A stretch of DNA of 52,529 bases from Deltaproteobacteria bacterium (GCA_026712905.1 JAPOPM010000165.1:1-52529), one strand, 5' to 3'; positions 15,411 through 24,370 are shown, counted from the first letter of the stretch. The notes: generated by a model from the sequence alone, not told the origin. Program-made: numbers and translations.

Positions 15411-17165
15411 TTACGCCCGTTCCGATCCCGCGTCCCCTTTACGGGGCGCGCTCCGGAGACGGCGCGTCTCCGCCTCGTCGATCTCAAGGGGCCGGCCGCT
15501 CACCGCGACGCCATAGGCGTCGCGCGCGGTCTCGGCGCTGATGTAGCCGTCGCGCACGTCGTCCAGCACCTTGGCGGGATCCCGCTCGAAGGGGTCGCCG
15601 CGTCCGCCGCCGCCCGCGTAGCGGATGCGGAAGACATCGCCCTTCCCGAGCCGCAGGCGCCCCACCTTGGACGGAAGCTCCTGCTCCCGCTCGGTGCCCG
15701 GGTTCAGGAAGGCCGACGACGGCAGCGCGTCGCGAGCGCCGTGGAGACCGGGGGCGGAATACTTGAAACGGTCGCTGCGCAGGTTCACGAAAGCCTCGTC
15801 ACCGAGCATCTTCCAGTCCCGCACCATGCCCAGGCCACCGCGGTAGCGGCCGGCGCCGCCCGATTCCTCGAACAGCTCGTAGCGCTCGATGCGGATGGGG
15901 AACTCCGTCTCCAGCGGCTCCACCGGGGTGTTCATCACGTTGATCACCAGCGAGTTGAGCACCGCCGGGCCGTCGCTTTCGGCGCGCGCGCCGCCGCCGC
16001 CGCAGTTGAGGTCGTAGAGCGAATACCATCGGTCGCGATCGACGTCCTGTCCGGAGATGGACACCGAGCCGCCGGCACCGCTGTCCGGCGCGGGCACCAC
16101 CGCCGGCAGGGCCTCCGCCAGCGTCATCTGCACCACCGAAGTGACCATCTGGGCGGGACGGACGTACATGTTCACCGGCGCGGGATAGCGCGGGTTGAGG
16201 ATCGAACCCTCGGGTGGGAAGGCGACGTGGATGGGCCGGGAGATGCCCTGGTTCACCGGCAGGTCGGGGCACAGCACGGCCACCGCAAGACAGTCGATGA
16301 AGTTGCGGATGACGCAGGGCCGGAGGTTGACCGGGCCGCGCGCCTGCTCCGACGACTCCAGCGTAAAGTGCATCTCGTCGCCCGCCACCCGCAGGGAGGC
16401 GGCGATGCGATAGGCGCGCTCCCGGTCGAGGCCGTCGTCGTCGAGATAGTCCACGCACGGGCCGTAGTTCCCGTCGGGGATTTTCTCGATGGCCTTGCGC
16501 ACCTCCGCCTCGCAGATGTCCATCCACTGGGTCCAGCAGGCGGTCACATCGTCCGCGCCGTACTGGTGCATCAGCTCCGCCAGCTTGCGCAGGCCGTAGA
16601 AGTTGGTCTGGGCCTGGGCCTGGATGTCCCCCCAGGTGACCTCCGGCGTGCGCGTGTTGGCCATGACGATGGTCTTGAGGTCCTCGTTGAGCGCGCCCGC
16701 CCGGTACAGCCGCAGCGCCGGCAGCAACAGCCCTTCCTGGATGACGTCGGTGGCTTGCGGCGAGTTGGTGCCTGGCACCATCCCACCCAGGTCCGGCTTG
16801 TGCGCGGTGTTGGCGATGAAGGCCACGCGCCGGCCCTGGTCGAAGACCGGCGAGACCACGGTGACGTCGGTGGCGTGGTTCTGGCAGGCGAAGTACGGGT
16901 GGTTCAGGATGAAGACGTCGCCTTCCGCCATGTCGTCGCCGAACACCCGAATCACCTCGCCCACCTGGGCCGAGATGCCGCCGATGTGAAGCGGCTGCGG
17001 AAGGCCCTGGGTCACCATGCGCCCTTGGCCGTCGAAAATCGTGAAGGTGAAGTCCTGGCTCTCCTTGATGACGCTCGAATAGCCCGTGCGGAGCATGTTG
17101 AGCGCCAGCTCCTTGGCGATCTGCGCGGTGGCCCGGTAGACCACCTCCATCTGCACGGCATCCAT
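15411..17165 (-). CDS. hyuB: Hydantoinase B / 5-oxoprolinase-type subunit
   Basis: 584 residues, complete. The start at 17165 has GGGGAGGG five bases upstream. Family motifs include MDAVQMEVVYRATAQIAKEL, RTGYSSVIKESQDFTFTIFD, an N-terminal metal/ATP region with FILNHPYFACQNHATDV, and the C-terminal GGAGRYRGGLGMVRDW. HyuB subunits pair with HyuA for ATP-dependent hydrolysis of cyclic amides. No hyuA is adjacent: the only one in the window is at 4381-6438 on the same strand, with unrelated genes between. The downstream neighbour is an MFS carrier, probably co-transcribed. Confidence 0.93.
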   Translation of the reverse strand: MDAVQMEVVYRATAQIAKELALNMLRTGYSSVIKESQDFTFTIFDGQGRMVTQGLPQPLHIGGISAQVGEVIRVFGDDMAEGDVFILNHPYFACQNHATDVTVVSPVFDQGRRVAFIANTAHKPDLGGMVPGTNSPQATDVIQEGLLLPALRLYRAGALNEDLKTIVMANTRTPEVTWGDIQAQAQTNFYGLRKLAELMHQYGADDVTACWTQWMDICEAEVRKAIEKIPDGNYGPCVDYLDDDGLDRERAYRIAASLRVAGDEMHFTLESSEQARGPVNLRPCVIRNFIDCLAVAVLCPDLPVNQGISRPIHVAFPPEGSILNPRYPAPVNMYVRPAQMVTSVVQMTLAEALPAVVPAPDSGAGGSVSISGQDVDRDRWYSLYDLNCGGGGARAESDGPAVLNSLVINVMNTPVEPLETEFPIRIERYELFEESGGAGRYRGGLGMVRDWKMLGDEAFVNLRSDRFKYSAPGLHGARDALPSSAFLNPGTEREQELPSKVGRLRLGKGDVFRIRYAGGGGRGDPFERDPAKVLDDVRDGYISAETARDAYGVAVSGRPLEIDEAETRRLRSAPRKGDAGSERA

Positions 17166-17226
17166 GAAGACCCTCCCCGCCGGCTCCCTTTACGGGAACA
17201 TCATCCCCGCCACACGAGATCCCGCG

Positions 17227-18273
17227 CTAGTTGAGATCGAACAGCCGCTGAGCGTTCTTGCGGAGGATCTTCTCCTTCACCTCGTCCGACAGGTCCGGGT
17301 GGTTCCTGAGCTGGTGCAGGTTCCCGGGGAACTCGTTGTCCCAGTGCGGGATGTCGGAGGCGTAGACGAAGTGGTCGCTGCCGACGTAGTCGACGGTGGC
17401 GGCCAACTGGGACTCCCCGGACTCCAGGCTGAAGTACATGTTGGACTCCCGCACCACGTCGCTGGGCTTCTGCTTGAGCAGCGGCATCTCGTGGGTGCCG
17501 CGCTTCTCCCAGTGCTCGTCGAGGCGGTCGAGGTAGTACGGCAGCCAGGTGGCGCCGATCTCCAGGAAGGCCAGCTTGAGCTTCGGAAAGCGCTCGGTGA
17601 TGCCCTGGCACACCAGGCTGGTGAACTGCAGCAGGATGCCGGCGGTGAAGGCGTAGGAGTGGACCTCGGCGAAGGTGGTGAGGATGGAGGCGCCCAGCTC
17701 GCGCGACGTGTTGCGCGTGCCGTGGATGCCCAGCACCACGCCTTCTTCCTCGGCCGCCTTGTAGATGGGGTCATAGTAGGTCTCGCCCAGGGCGATGGGG
17801 AGCCCGGTGGGCAGGATCTCGAACCCCTTGAGGCCGAGCTCGTTGACCGCCCGGCGCAGCTCCTTGGCGGCCTCCTCGGGTGCCTTCATGGGCAGGACGC
17901 CGACGCAGCTCAGGCGGTTCGACAGCGCGTTGTACTCCTTGGCGAAGTGCGTGTTGGCGGCCTTCGTCACGGCCACCTGATACGGCACCTCCTGGTTCTT
18001 GGCGATGTTGCCCGAACCCGTGGGGAAGCAGATGGCCACTTCCATGTCCTGCTTGTCCATGAGCGTGTGCCAGCGCCGTACCTGCTCCTCGGGCGCCAGC
18101 CCCTCCCAGTTCACGGACATCTTGAACCCCTGGAACAGGTTCGGATCCCAGGGCTGGTCTCCCGGCCAAAGCGGCGTCCCGCGCTCGTTCCAGGGCGCTT
18201 CCAGGTACTTGCGAATGTCCGCCGCCCGTTCGAGAACGTGTCCGTCCGTATCGACACAAGTCGCGCTACCCAT
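17227..18273 (-). CDS. Amidohydrolase (ACMSD-like family)
   Basis: 348 residues, starting at 18273 with GGAGGTGG upstream; a longer frame to 18372 lacks support. The N-terminal VDTDGHVLE gives the metal-binding D-x-x-H type motif. The core has GIHGTRN (metal histidine) and LAFLEIGATWLPYYLDRLDE, and the C-terminal SDIPHWDNEFPGN supplies the catalytic aspartate. The family includes aminocarboxymuconate semialdehyde and 2,3-dihydroxybenzoate decarboxylases and related hydrolases. A second member lies at 47701-48822. It is transcribed divergently from the kelch protein gene. Confidence 0.88.
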   Translation of the reverse strand: MGSATCVDTDGHVLERAADIRKYLEAPWNERGTPLWPGDQPWDPNLFQGFKMSVNWEGLAPEEQVRRWHTLMDKQDMEVAICFPTGSGNIAKNQEVPYQVAVTKAANTHFAKEYNALSNRLSCVGVLPMKAPEEAAKELRRAVNELGLKGFEILPTGLPIALGETYYDPIYKAAEEEGVVLGIHGTRNTSRELGASILTTFAEVHSYAFTAGILLQFTSLVCQGITERFPKLKLAFLEIGATWLPYYLDRLDEHWEKRGTHEMPLLKQKPSDVVRESNMYFSLESGESQLAATVDYVGSDHFVYASDIPHWDNEFPGNLHQLRNHPDLSDEVKEKILRKNAQRLFDLN

Positions 18274-18304
18274 GGTTCCACCTCCAGGTTCGGCTTTTGG
18301 TTTG

Positions 18305-18345
18305 GCCTTATTGGTTTTGACCTTGTTTGTCAATGAGAGTAGAGG
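18305..18345. promoter_or_regulatory. Possible overlapping divergent promoters
   Basis: On the minus strand a perfect TTGACA lies at 18333-18328, with TAAGGC at 18310-18305 after a 17-base spacer, facing the amidohydrolase. On the plus strand TTGACC at 18317-18322 and TAGAGG at 18340-18345, also 17 apart, face the kelch gene. The -10 boxes are weak. The two would interfere if both are used. Confidence 0.35.
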
Positions 18346-18364
18346 GAACCCAGGAGGCTTGACG

Positions 18365-19387
18365 ATGACCATGAAACAAGGATCGCTTCACCTGAAATAC
18401 ATGACCTTGGCGGTGCTCTGCGGCGCCCTCGCGTTGGCCGGCACGCCCGCCCTGGCGGCAGACGCGAAGCCCGCCAGCGAGTGGAGCAAGCGCGGCGAGA
18501 TGATCGAGCCCAACTCGGAAATGGCGGTGGCCTATGTCGACGGCAAGATCTACGTGGTGGGCGGCTACCCCTCCACCCGGATCAGCGTCGACACCGTGCA
18601 GGTGTACGACGTCGCCACCGACAAGTGGGGACTGACCACGCCCTATCCCACCACCATCAACCACGCGTCGGCCATCGGCTTCGACGGCCTCCTCTACGTC
18701 ATCGGCGGGCAGACCAACGCCGGCGGACGCAGCGAGCGGTCCCGCTACACCGACGCGGTGCACGCCTACGACCCCAAGACCAGGAAGTGGACGGCGCGGG
18801 CGCCCATGCCCACCAAGCGCAGCGCCATGGCCCACGACGTCATCGACGGGAAGTTCTACGTCGCCGGAGGACGCCCGCCGCGGGGCCACGATTTCGCGGT
18901 CTACGATCCCAAGGCGGACAAGTGGACGGCGCTGCCCGACGTGCCCACCCAACGCAACCACATCGCCGCCGCGAACATCGACGGGAAGCTCTACGTGGCC
19001 GGGGGACGCTTCGGCGGAGGCTTCCGCAGCGAGATCACCCCGGCCCTGGAGGTCTACGACCCCAAGACCAACCAGTGGGCCACCCGGCGGCCCATGTCCG
19101 AAGCTCGCGGCGGACTCAACGGCATCGCCGTGGAGGGCTGCTTCCACACCTTCGGCGGCGAGCATCCGTCGGCGGGGCCGAGCGGCGTGTTCCCGCACCA
19201 CGAGGTCTATGACCCCCGGACCGACACCTGGACGCGGCTTGCGGACATGCCCATACCGGTCCACGGCGTCACCGGCCTGGTTTACCTGAACGGCTGGATT
19301 CACCTGCCCGGCGGCGGCATCCGGCGGGGCGGCAGCAGCGGCACCATCCATCACCAGGTGGTGCGGACCGACATGCGCTGTCGTTGA
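18365..19387 (+). CDS. Secreted kelch-repeat beta-propeller protein
   Basis: 340 residues. The start ATG at 18365 has AGGAGG at 18352-18357. A signal peptide is clear (TLAVLCGALALAG, cleavage after TPALA). The mature part holds about five to six kelch repeats, each with a GG pair followed by a conserved Y and W: KIYVVGGYPST, LLYVIGGQTNAGG, KFYVAGGRPP, KLYVAGGRFGGG, with YDPKTRKW and YDPKTNQW blade ends. It probably folds as a six-bladed periplasmic propeller. The function is unknown; some family members are mutarotase-like or binding proteins. Confidence 0.9.
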   Translation: MTMKQGSLHLKYMTLAVLCGALALAGTPALAADAKPASEWSKRGEMIEPNSEMAVAYVDGKIYVVGGYPSTRISVDTVQVYDVATDKWGLTTPYPTTINHASAIGFDGLLYVIGGQTNAGGRSERSRYTDAVHAYDPKTRKWTARAPMPTKRSAMAHDVIDGKFYVAGGRPPRGHDFAVYDPKADKWTALPDVPTQRNHIAAANIDGKLYVAGGRFGGGFRSEITPALEVYDPKTNQWATRRPMSEARGGLNGIAVEGCFHTFGGEHPSAGPSGVFPHHEVYDPRTDTWTRLADMPIPVHGVTGLVYLNGWIHLPGGGIRRGGSSGTIHHQVVRTDMRCR

Positions 19388-19397
19388 GTGGCGGCGG

Positions 19398-20489
19398 TTG
19401 AAAACCGGCGCCGTCATCCCGGGACTGGGCGTCGTGTGCGCCCTGGCCGGCAATGTCTGGCCCGCCCTGAACCCCTGGGCCGCGGTGCCGGCGCTGCTGC
19501 CCGAGGGGCTGCGCGGGCGCGCGGTGCGGCCGCTGCCTTCGTGGATGGGCGTGTGGCCGGCGGTTTTCCTGTACCTGTGCTTTGCCTGGGCCGAACTGGT
19601 CTGGCCGAACAACACCGCGCCCGCGCGCCTCGCCGTCCTCATCCTGGCCTACAGCGCGCTCACCTGGGCCGCCATGACATGCTACGGCGTCGAACCGTGG
19701 CTCAGGTGCGGCGAGCCCTTCTCCATCATCTTCGGACTGTTCGGCCGTTTCGCTCCACTCGCCCGCACGCCCGAAGGAGCGCTGGTGCTACGGCACTACG
19801 GATCCGGACTGGCGGAGGGCGGGAAGGTGCCGGTTTCCATGGTGGTGCTGGTGGTGACGCTGCTCGCCACCGTGAGCTTCGACGGCTTTCTGCACACGCC
19901 CGTGTGGGCGGCGCTCTACGCCGCGTCGTCGCATGCCTTGTACGACATCGGTTGGACCCAGTTCCTGGGAAACACCGGCGCGCGCACCTTGGTGTTCACC
20001 AGCGGGCTCCTGCTGGCGCCGGCCTGTTTCGTGGCGCTGTTCCTGGGGACCTGCGGGCTCATGGCGCGCCTTGAGGGCTTGCGGCGAGGAACTCACCGAG
20101 GCGCCATGGAGGTGGCCTCCGAGTATGTCCTCACGCTCGTGCCCATCGCCATCGCCTACCACCTGGCGCACTACCTGCTGCTGTTGATCGTCGAGGGCCA
20201 GCTTCTCTACGGGCACATCTCCGACCCGTTCGGCGTGGGCTGGGACCTCTTCGGCACCGCGGGCGTGACGCCGGACCCCACCGTGGTGGACGCGCGCTTC
20301 CTCTGGCTGTTCTCGCTCTTCGTCATCGTGGCCGGCCACGTCATCGCCGTGTGGCTGGCCCATCGGGCGGCGCGCCGCGCATCCGGCGGAGGGACTACCG
20401 TGGCGGCGCAAATCCCCATGCTGGCCCTGATGGTCGGCTACACCATCTTCAGCCTGTGGATCATCGGGCAGCCTATCGTCGAGGTGTGA
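19398..20489 (+). CDS. Multi-pass membrane protein, possibly N-terminally short
   Basis: 363 residues from a TTG at 19398, 11 bases after the kelch stop, with no good SD. About eight to nine hydrophobic segments are seen, with GNVWPALNPWAAVPALL and CYGVEPWLRCGEPFSIIFGL as conserved-looking loops. The protein resembles membrane proteins annotated in databases as fenitrothion hydrolase-like, based on recalled similarity. Those proteins, as I recall them, carry about 100 further N-terminal residues that are absent here. The true function is unknown. It may be co-transcribed with the kelch gene and ends just before a strong hairpin terminator. Confidence 0.7.
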   Translation: MKTGAVIPGLGVVCALAGNVWPALNPWAAVPALLPEGLRGRAVRPLPSWMGVWPAVFLYLCFAWAELVWPNNTAPARLAVLILAYSALTWAAMTCYGVEPWLRCGEPFSIIFGLFGRFAPLARTPEGALVLRHYGSGLAEGGKVPVSMVVLVVTLLATVSFDGFLHTPVWAALYAASSHALYDIGWTQFLGNTGARTLVFTSGLLLAPACFVALFLGTCGLMARLEGLRRGTHRGAMEVASEYVLTLVPIAIAYHLAHYLLLLIVEGQLLYGHISDPFGVGWDLFGTAGVTPDPTVVDARFLWLFSLFVIVAGHVIAVWLAHRAARRASGGGTTVAAQIPMLALMVGYTIFSLWIIGQPIVEV

Positions 20490-20501
20490 AGAGGGGCGAA
20501 A

Positions 20502-20532
20502 AAAGGGGCCTCCCGGTTCGAGAGGCCCCTTT
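20502..20532 (-). terminator. Intrinsic terminator between convergent genes
   Basis: AAAGGGGCCTC (20502-20512) pairs perfectly with GAGGCCCCTTT (20522-20532) around a nine-base loop. Read on the minus strand the stem ends in six Ts, a good terminator for hsp20. On the plus strand it is followed by only three Ts but may also stop the membrane-protein transcript. Confidence 0.85.
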
Positions 20533-20565
20533 GGATCGATGGGCTGAAACCCGCCAGCCGTTCTG

Positions 20566-21024
20566 TTACCCGGCGTTGGACTCGACGGCCTTGGGCTCGG
20601 CCACCTCGATCCGGATCGGCACCCTGCGTCCCACCGCCTGGTCGGGCAGCGGCACCGAAATCTCGATCACGCCGTTCTGGTAGCGGGCTTCCAGCTTGTC
20701 GGTGGCGAGCCCCTCGGGCAGCCTCACGGTACGCTCGAACTTGCCGCGGAACGTCTCCCGCAGGTAATGCCCCTGCTCCTCGCCCTTGCGCTCTCCCTTG
20801 ATGGACAGGACCCTGCCTTCCACCTGGATGTCCAGGTCCTTCGGATCCACTCCAGGCATGTCGATCCGGATCACGTAGTGATCGTCACGCGTGAATGCGT
20901 CCATCGGAGGCATCCAACCGCCACTCAACTCGCGGCGTCCCAGGAACCGGTCGAACATGGCATCGAAGTCCCGATGTCCATTGTGCAGAAGCGGGTTCCA
21001 CCTCGTCACTTCATAACCCAACAT
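20566..21024 (-). CDS. Hsp20/alpha-crystallin small heat-shock protein
   Basis: 152 residues, the typical size. The start has AAGGAG upstream. The alpha-crystallin domain spans about residues 40-138: MDAFTRDDHYVIRIDMPGVD, LDIQVEGRVLSIKGERK, FERTVRLPEGL and YQNGVIEISVPL. The C-terminal tail has VPIRIEV, an I-x-I-type oligomer contact. These ATP-independent holdases bind unfolding proteins. A TTGACA box at 21117-21112 with TACCTT 17 bases downstream may drive it. No clear sigma32 site or CIRCE element is seen. Confidence 0.95.
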   Translation of the reverse strand: MLGYEVTRWNPLLHNGHRDFDAMFDRFLGRRELSGGWMPPMDAFTRDDHYVIRIDMPGVDPKDLDIQVEGRVLSIKGERKGEEQGHYLRETFRGKFERTVRLPEGLATDKLEARYQNGVIEISVPLPDQAVGRRVPIRIEVAEPKAVESNAG

Positions 21025-21164
21025 GGTTCGTATCTCCTTCCCTGTAACGTTCTTATCGAACTGTCATGGAGCTCCTCGTTGCGAACGAAAGGTAAGCATC
21101 GGAACCGCACGTGTCAACGGGTCCGACGCGTCGACCTCGCACTCCAGCCCGAATTTTTTCGTCG

Positions 21165-21194
21165 TTGACACCGCCTTCGGCCCGACCCTATAAT
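21165..21194 (+). promoter_or_regulatory. Near-perfect sigma70 promoter for the Bug-type receptor gene
   Basis: TTGACA at 21165-21170 and TATAAT at 21189-21194 match both consensus hexamers exactly, with an 18-base spacer. The start would fall near 21201, giving a leader of about 33 bases that contains AGGAGGG at 21223-21229. Confidence 0.85.
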
Positions 21195-21233
21195 GCGGCG
21201 GTTCCGCTCCGAACCTTACCACAGGAGGGTAAC

Positions 21234-22211
21234 ATGAAGAGGACATTCGCCACCTTGTTCGCCGTTTTCGGCCTCATGACATTCGCCGGCACCGTTCAAG
21301 CCGAGTTTCCCAACCGTGACATCACGATTCTCGTGCACGCTTCACCGGGAGGCGGGTTCGATGCCATTGCCAGGGCCCTGGGGCGTTACATGAAGCCCTT
21401 TATCCCGAAGGACGTGGACATCATCGTCAAGAACGTCGTCGGCGCCGGCGGCATCACCGGCACCGTGGCCATGTACCGCGCCAAGCCCGATGGCTACACC
21501 GTCGGACACATCTACGCCGACGGCATGTTGGGAACCCAGATGATCCGCAGCAACGTCGGTTATGACATCGACAAGTTCACCTGGCTCGCGGTGGTGAGTT
21601 CCCAGGAGGCGGAGGCGTTGCTGGTTCGTCGCGAATCGCCTTACCGCACCGTCAAGGATCTTCAGAAGGCCAAGCGGGTGACCTGGGGGGTGGAGGGCAT
21701 CGGCATCGCGCGCTGGGTGCACGCGTTTCTCGCCGCCAATGAGCTGAAGATCCCGTTCGACGTGGTGGCCGGCTATGGCGGCACCGGCGAGACGCTGCCG
21801 GGCCTGCTTCGGGGTGACTTCGACGTGTTCACGCAGCCCATAGACCACCCCTCGACGCTGCCGTATATCCGCTCGGGTGAAATCGTGCCCATCGTCAACC
21901 TCGGCGAAAGTCGCGCCAAGAACGCCCCGGATACGCCCACGGCCATCGAACTGGGCTACAAGAACCTCATTGTCAAGGTGTTCCGCGCCATGGTCGGGCC
22001 TCCGGGAATGTCCAAGGACCTCCACAAGAAGTGGGAGAGCCTGCTGTTGAAGACCATGGAAAGCAAGGCGTACAAGGACTGGGCGGCCTCGTTCGGCATC
22101 CCCCTGGTGCCGGGGAACGCCGCCGCGGCAGCCGGCGACATGAAGGTGTTCGTGGACCTGTACAGCAAGTACCGGCAGCCCATGCTGGACGTGCTCAAGG
22201 GCAAGAAGTAG
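21234..22211 (+). CDS. Tripartite tricarboxylate transporter receptor (Bug/TctC family)
   Basis: 325 residues. The start has AGGAGGG five bases upstream. The signal peptide is TFATLFAVFGLMTFAGTVQA. The mature N-terminus FPNRDITILVHASPGGGFD is the hallmark of Bug receptors, followed by NVVGAGGITGTVAMYRAKPDG, which lines the carboxylate site. Bug proteins bind organic acids in the periplasm and normally feed TctA/TctB permeases, which are not present here. The exact promoter match suggests strong expression. It is followed after 68 bases by the DUF3891 gene, possibly in one transcript. Confidence 0.95.
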   Translation: MKRTFATLFAVFGLMTFAGTVQAEFPNRDITILVHASPGGGFDAIARALGRYMKPFIPKDVDIIVKNVVGAGGITGTVAMYRAKPDGYTVGHIYADGMLGTQMIRSNVGYDIDKFTWLAVVSSQEAEALLVRRESPYRTVKDLQKAKRVTWGVEGIGIARWVHAFLAANELKIPFDVVAGYGGTGETLPGLLRGDFDVFTQPIDHPSTLPYIRSGEIVPIVNLGESRAKNAPDTPTAIELGYKNLIVKVFRAMVGPPGMSKDLHKKWESLLLKTMESKAYKDWAASFGIPLVPGNAAAAAGDMKVFVDLYSKYRQPMLDVLKGKK

Positions 22212-22279
22212 CGCCCTGCGGGTGCGGCCCGCGCGCGCCTGGAGGGTACGCCCGGTCGGAGCGAAGGAGAAAACTCACC

Positions 22280-23125
22280 ATGATGGTCAACCCTTACAAC
22301 GATTCGCAGTTGATGCTCGCGTTGCAGTTCGACCATTCGCGGGTAGCGGGTTTCTTCGCCGCGCACTGGGGCAACGAGGCGTTCGACCGGCCGGAGCCGT
22401 ATGCATCCGTCGTGTTGGCGGCCCAGGAGCACGACCACGGCTGGTGGGAATGGGAGATGAAGCCGGCCACTTTGAACGACAAGAACTTCCCCATGGACTA
22501 CCATGACGGCAGCTTCAAGTTCCTCGGCCAGTTGCGACTGGACTTCTACACGAACGTGGTGAACGACGTGGTCCAGCGGGATCCCTACGCGGCCATGCTG
22601 ATCGCCATGCACGGGGTGGCGCTGATGAACGCCGGCTACGGCAAGTACACCCATCCGCCCGATCGTACCGCCGACCCGCGGGTGCGCGCGTACGTGGACC
22701 ATCAGGAAGAGCTGAGGAAACGCCTGGCCGCCGAACTGGCCCAGTCCGAAGAGTTCGCGGACTACGCCTCCGAGGAGCGGATCTGGACCAACTACGATTA
22801 CATCGAGGTGTTCGACCAGCTCGCGCAGTACGTGTGCAACCGCTATCCCCTGAACAGCAAGGAGCGGAAACTCGGTCCCAGCGACACGCTCAACGACGTG
22901 GACGTGCCCACCCGAAAGGGAGAGCCTCCCGTGCACATCCACATCGATACCGTGGCCGAGCACCGCGCCGTCCTCGACCCCTACCCGTTCGCGGTGGACC
23001 CGCTGGTGTTCAGCTTCCCCGCGCGGCTGGTACCCAACCGGCGCTACGCCGACCCGGACGATTTCCTGAGCGAGTTCTACCGCGGCGAGCGCATCACCGT
23101 GACGCACACGCTCTGTTCAAGTTGA
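22280..23125 (+). CDS. DUF3891 family protein
   Basis: 281 residues. The start ATG at 22280 follows AAGGAGA at 22264-22270. Conserved features are an early QFDHSRVAGFFAAHWG, then AAQEHDHGWWEWE and MLIAMHGVALMNAGYGKY. The histidine and aspartate residues in HDHGW and SRVAGFFAAHW suggest a metal-dependent all-helical enzyme of HD-like type, but no activity is established for the family as far as I know. It has no signal peptide and so is cytoplasmic. It lies downstream of the Bug receptor and may act on the imported compound. Confidence 0.8.
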   Translation: MMVNPYNDSQLMLALQFDHSRVAGFFAAHWGNEAFDRPEPYASVVLAAQEHDHGWWEWEMKPATLNDKNFPMDYHDGSFKFLGQLRLDFYTNVVNDVVQRDPYAAMLIAMHGVALMNAGYGKYTHPPDRTADPRVRAYVDHQEELRKRLAAELAQSEEFADYASEERIWTNYDYIEVFDQLAQYVCNRYPLNSKERKLGPSDTLNDVDVPTRKGEPPVHIHIDTVAEHRAVLDPYPFAVDPLVFSFPARLVPNRRYADPDDFLSEFYRGERITVTHTLCSS

Positions 23126-23166
23126 TTTCTGCTTGGAACCGGACAGGACATCCGGCAGGGAATGCA

Positions 23167-23198
23167 GCGTGCCGGGCGGGAAGACCGCTCCGGCACGC
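23167..23198. terminator. Hairpin between convergent genes
   Basis: GCGTGCCGG (23167-23175) pairs perfectly with CCGGCACGC (23190-23198) around a 14-base loop, in the gap between the convergent DUF3891 and BNR genes. There is no T-run on either side, so intrinsic termination is uncertain. Confidence 0.35.
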
Positions 23199-23209
23199 CG
23201 CGGACCGGA

Positions 23210-24370
23210 TCAGGAATCGGCCAGCAGCCGCACCCCGTAGAGCCGGGTCTCCGGCAACTCCAGCCTCTCCCAAGCCTCGCCGGCATCGTGGCTGGCGTAC
23301 ACCGAACCGTCGGTGTAGCCGATGACCACGGTGTCGGGGGCACCGGGATGCACCGCCACGCAGCTCGTCATGTGCACATGCCCCTCGGGCAGGCCGCCCG
23401 TGAGCTTGCGCCACGTCGCACCGCGGTCGTCGCTGCGCAGGATGGCGGCCTTGGCGCCGCCCAGCTCCTCGGAGGTGTCGCGGCTGAAGCGGATGGTGTT
23501 GTACGGGCCCGGGCGGACCGTGCGGTGGCCCTTCCAGGAAGTGGGGCCGTTCTCGGCCGCGCCCAGAAAGATGCGCTCCGGCACGCCGGGATGGATGTCG
23601 AAGGGAATGGCGTAGGAACGTCCCATGTCGTATTCCAGCTTGCGCCAGGACGCGCCGCCGTCGTCGGTGCGGTACGTGCCGATTCCGGTGGTGGCGTACA
23701 ACGTCTCAAGGCTCGCGGGATCGCGCATGAGCCAGTGCACGTCGCGATAGACGCGCCCGTCCTCGTGGGCGCCCATCTGGTACGGCAACACGCCCGCCGG
23801 GTCGTTGTGCTCGGGGTATGCGGCAGTGCTCGACGGTCCGCTGATGTCCTCCCAGGTCTCGCCCCGGTCACGGCTCCGCACCACGCCCCCTTCCTCGACC
23901 CCCACGATGATCTCGTCCGGCACCCGGCCGTCCAGCACGATGCAGCGGATGTGCGGCGTATGGGGCGGCGGCGGAAAGGTCCAGCGGGCGTAGTCCTCGA
24001 TCCTGCGGAACGCCGTCAGCTCACGGAACGAGCGCCCGCCGTCCTCGCTCACGTACACCGCCGCCGGCAGCGTGCCCACGTAGAGCTCGCCGGCCCGGGT
24101 CGGATGCGCCCGCATCGTCCAGATGTCCCGGTAGTCCAGGCCGCCGGAGGGAATCCACTTCCAGCTCTCACCGCCGTCCTCGCTCACGTGCATCTCCGTG
24201 CTCGTCGCCGCGTAGAGCCGGTTCGGGTCCCCCGCGTCCCGCGTCACCTCGCGCAGCACCTCTCCCTCCAACACCCGGTCCAACACCTCCACCCGAGGGG
24301 AACGGCCGTCCCAATGGCAACGCACCAGATCGTCCGCCGTCAAAAGAAACATCTTCAAGTCGCTACTCAT
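23210..24370 (-). CDS. BNR/sialidase-like beta-propeller protein
   Basis: 386 residues with no signal peptide. Repeated Asp-box (S-x-D-x-G-x-T/S-W) motifs mark a propeller: VSEDGGESWKW, VSEDGGRSFRE, SRDRGETWEDI, RTDDGGASWRKL, RSDDRGATWRKL and ASHDAGEAWERL. The fold matches the BNR-like / photosystem assembly-factor-like superfamily, which includes glycosyl hydrolases and non-enzymatic binding proteins. Catalytic sialidase residues are not evident, so the function is unknown. A second protein of this type is at 44558-45628 and shares the SRDRGET blade motif. Convergent with DUF3891. Confidence 0.85.
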   Translation of the reverse strand: MSSDLKMFLLTADDLVRCHWDGRSPRVEVLDRVLEGEVLREVTRDAGDPNRLYAATSTEMHVSEDGGESWKWIPSGGLDYRDIWTMRAHPTRAGELYVGTLPAAVYVSEDGGRSFRELTAFRRIEDYARWTFPPPPHTPHIRCIVLDGRVPDEIIVGVEEGGVVRSRDRGETWEDISGPSSTAAYPEHNDPAGVLPYQMGAHEDGRVYRDVHWLMRDPASLETLYATTGIGTYRTDDGGASWRKLEYDMGRSYAIPFDIHPGVPERIFLGAAENGPTSWKGHRTVRPGPYNTIRFSRDTSEELGGAKAAILRSDDRGATWRKLTGGLPEGHVHMTSCVAVHPGAPDTVVIGYTDGSVYASHDAGEAWERLELPETRLYGVRLLADS

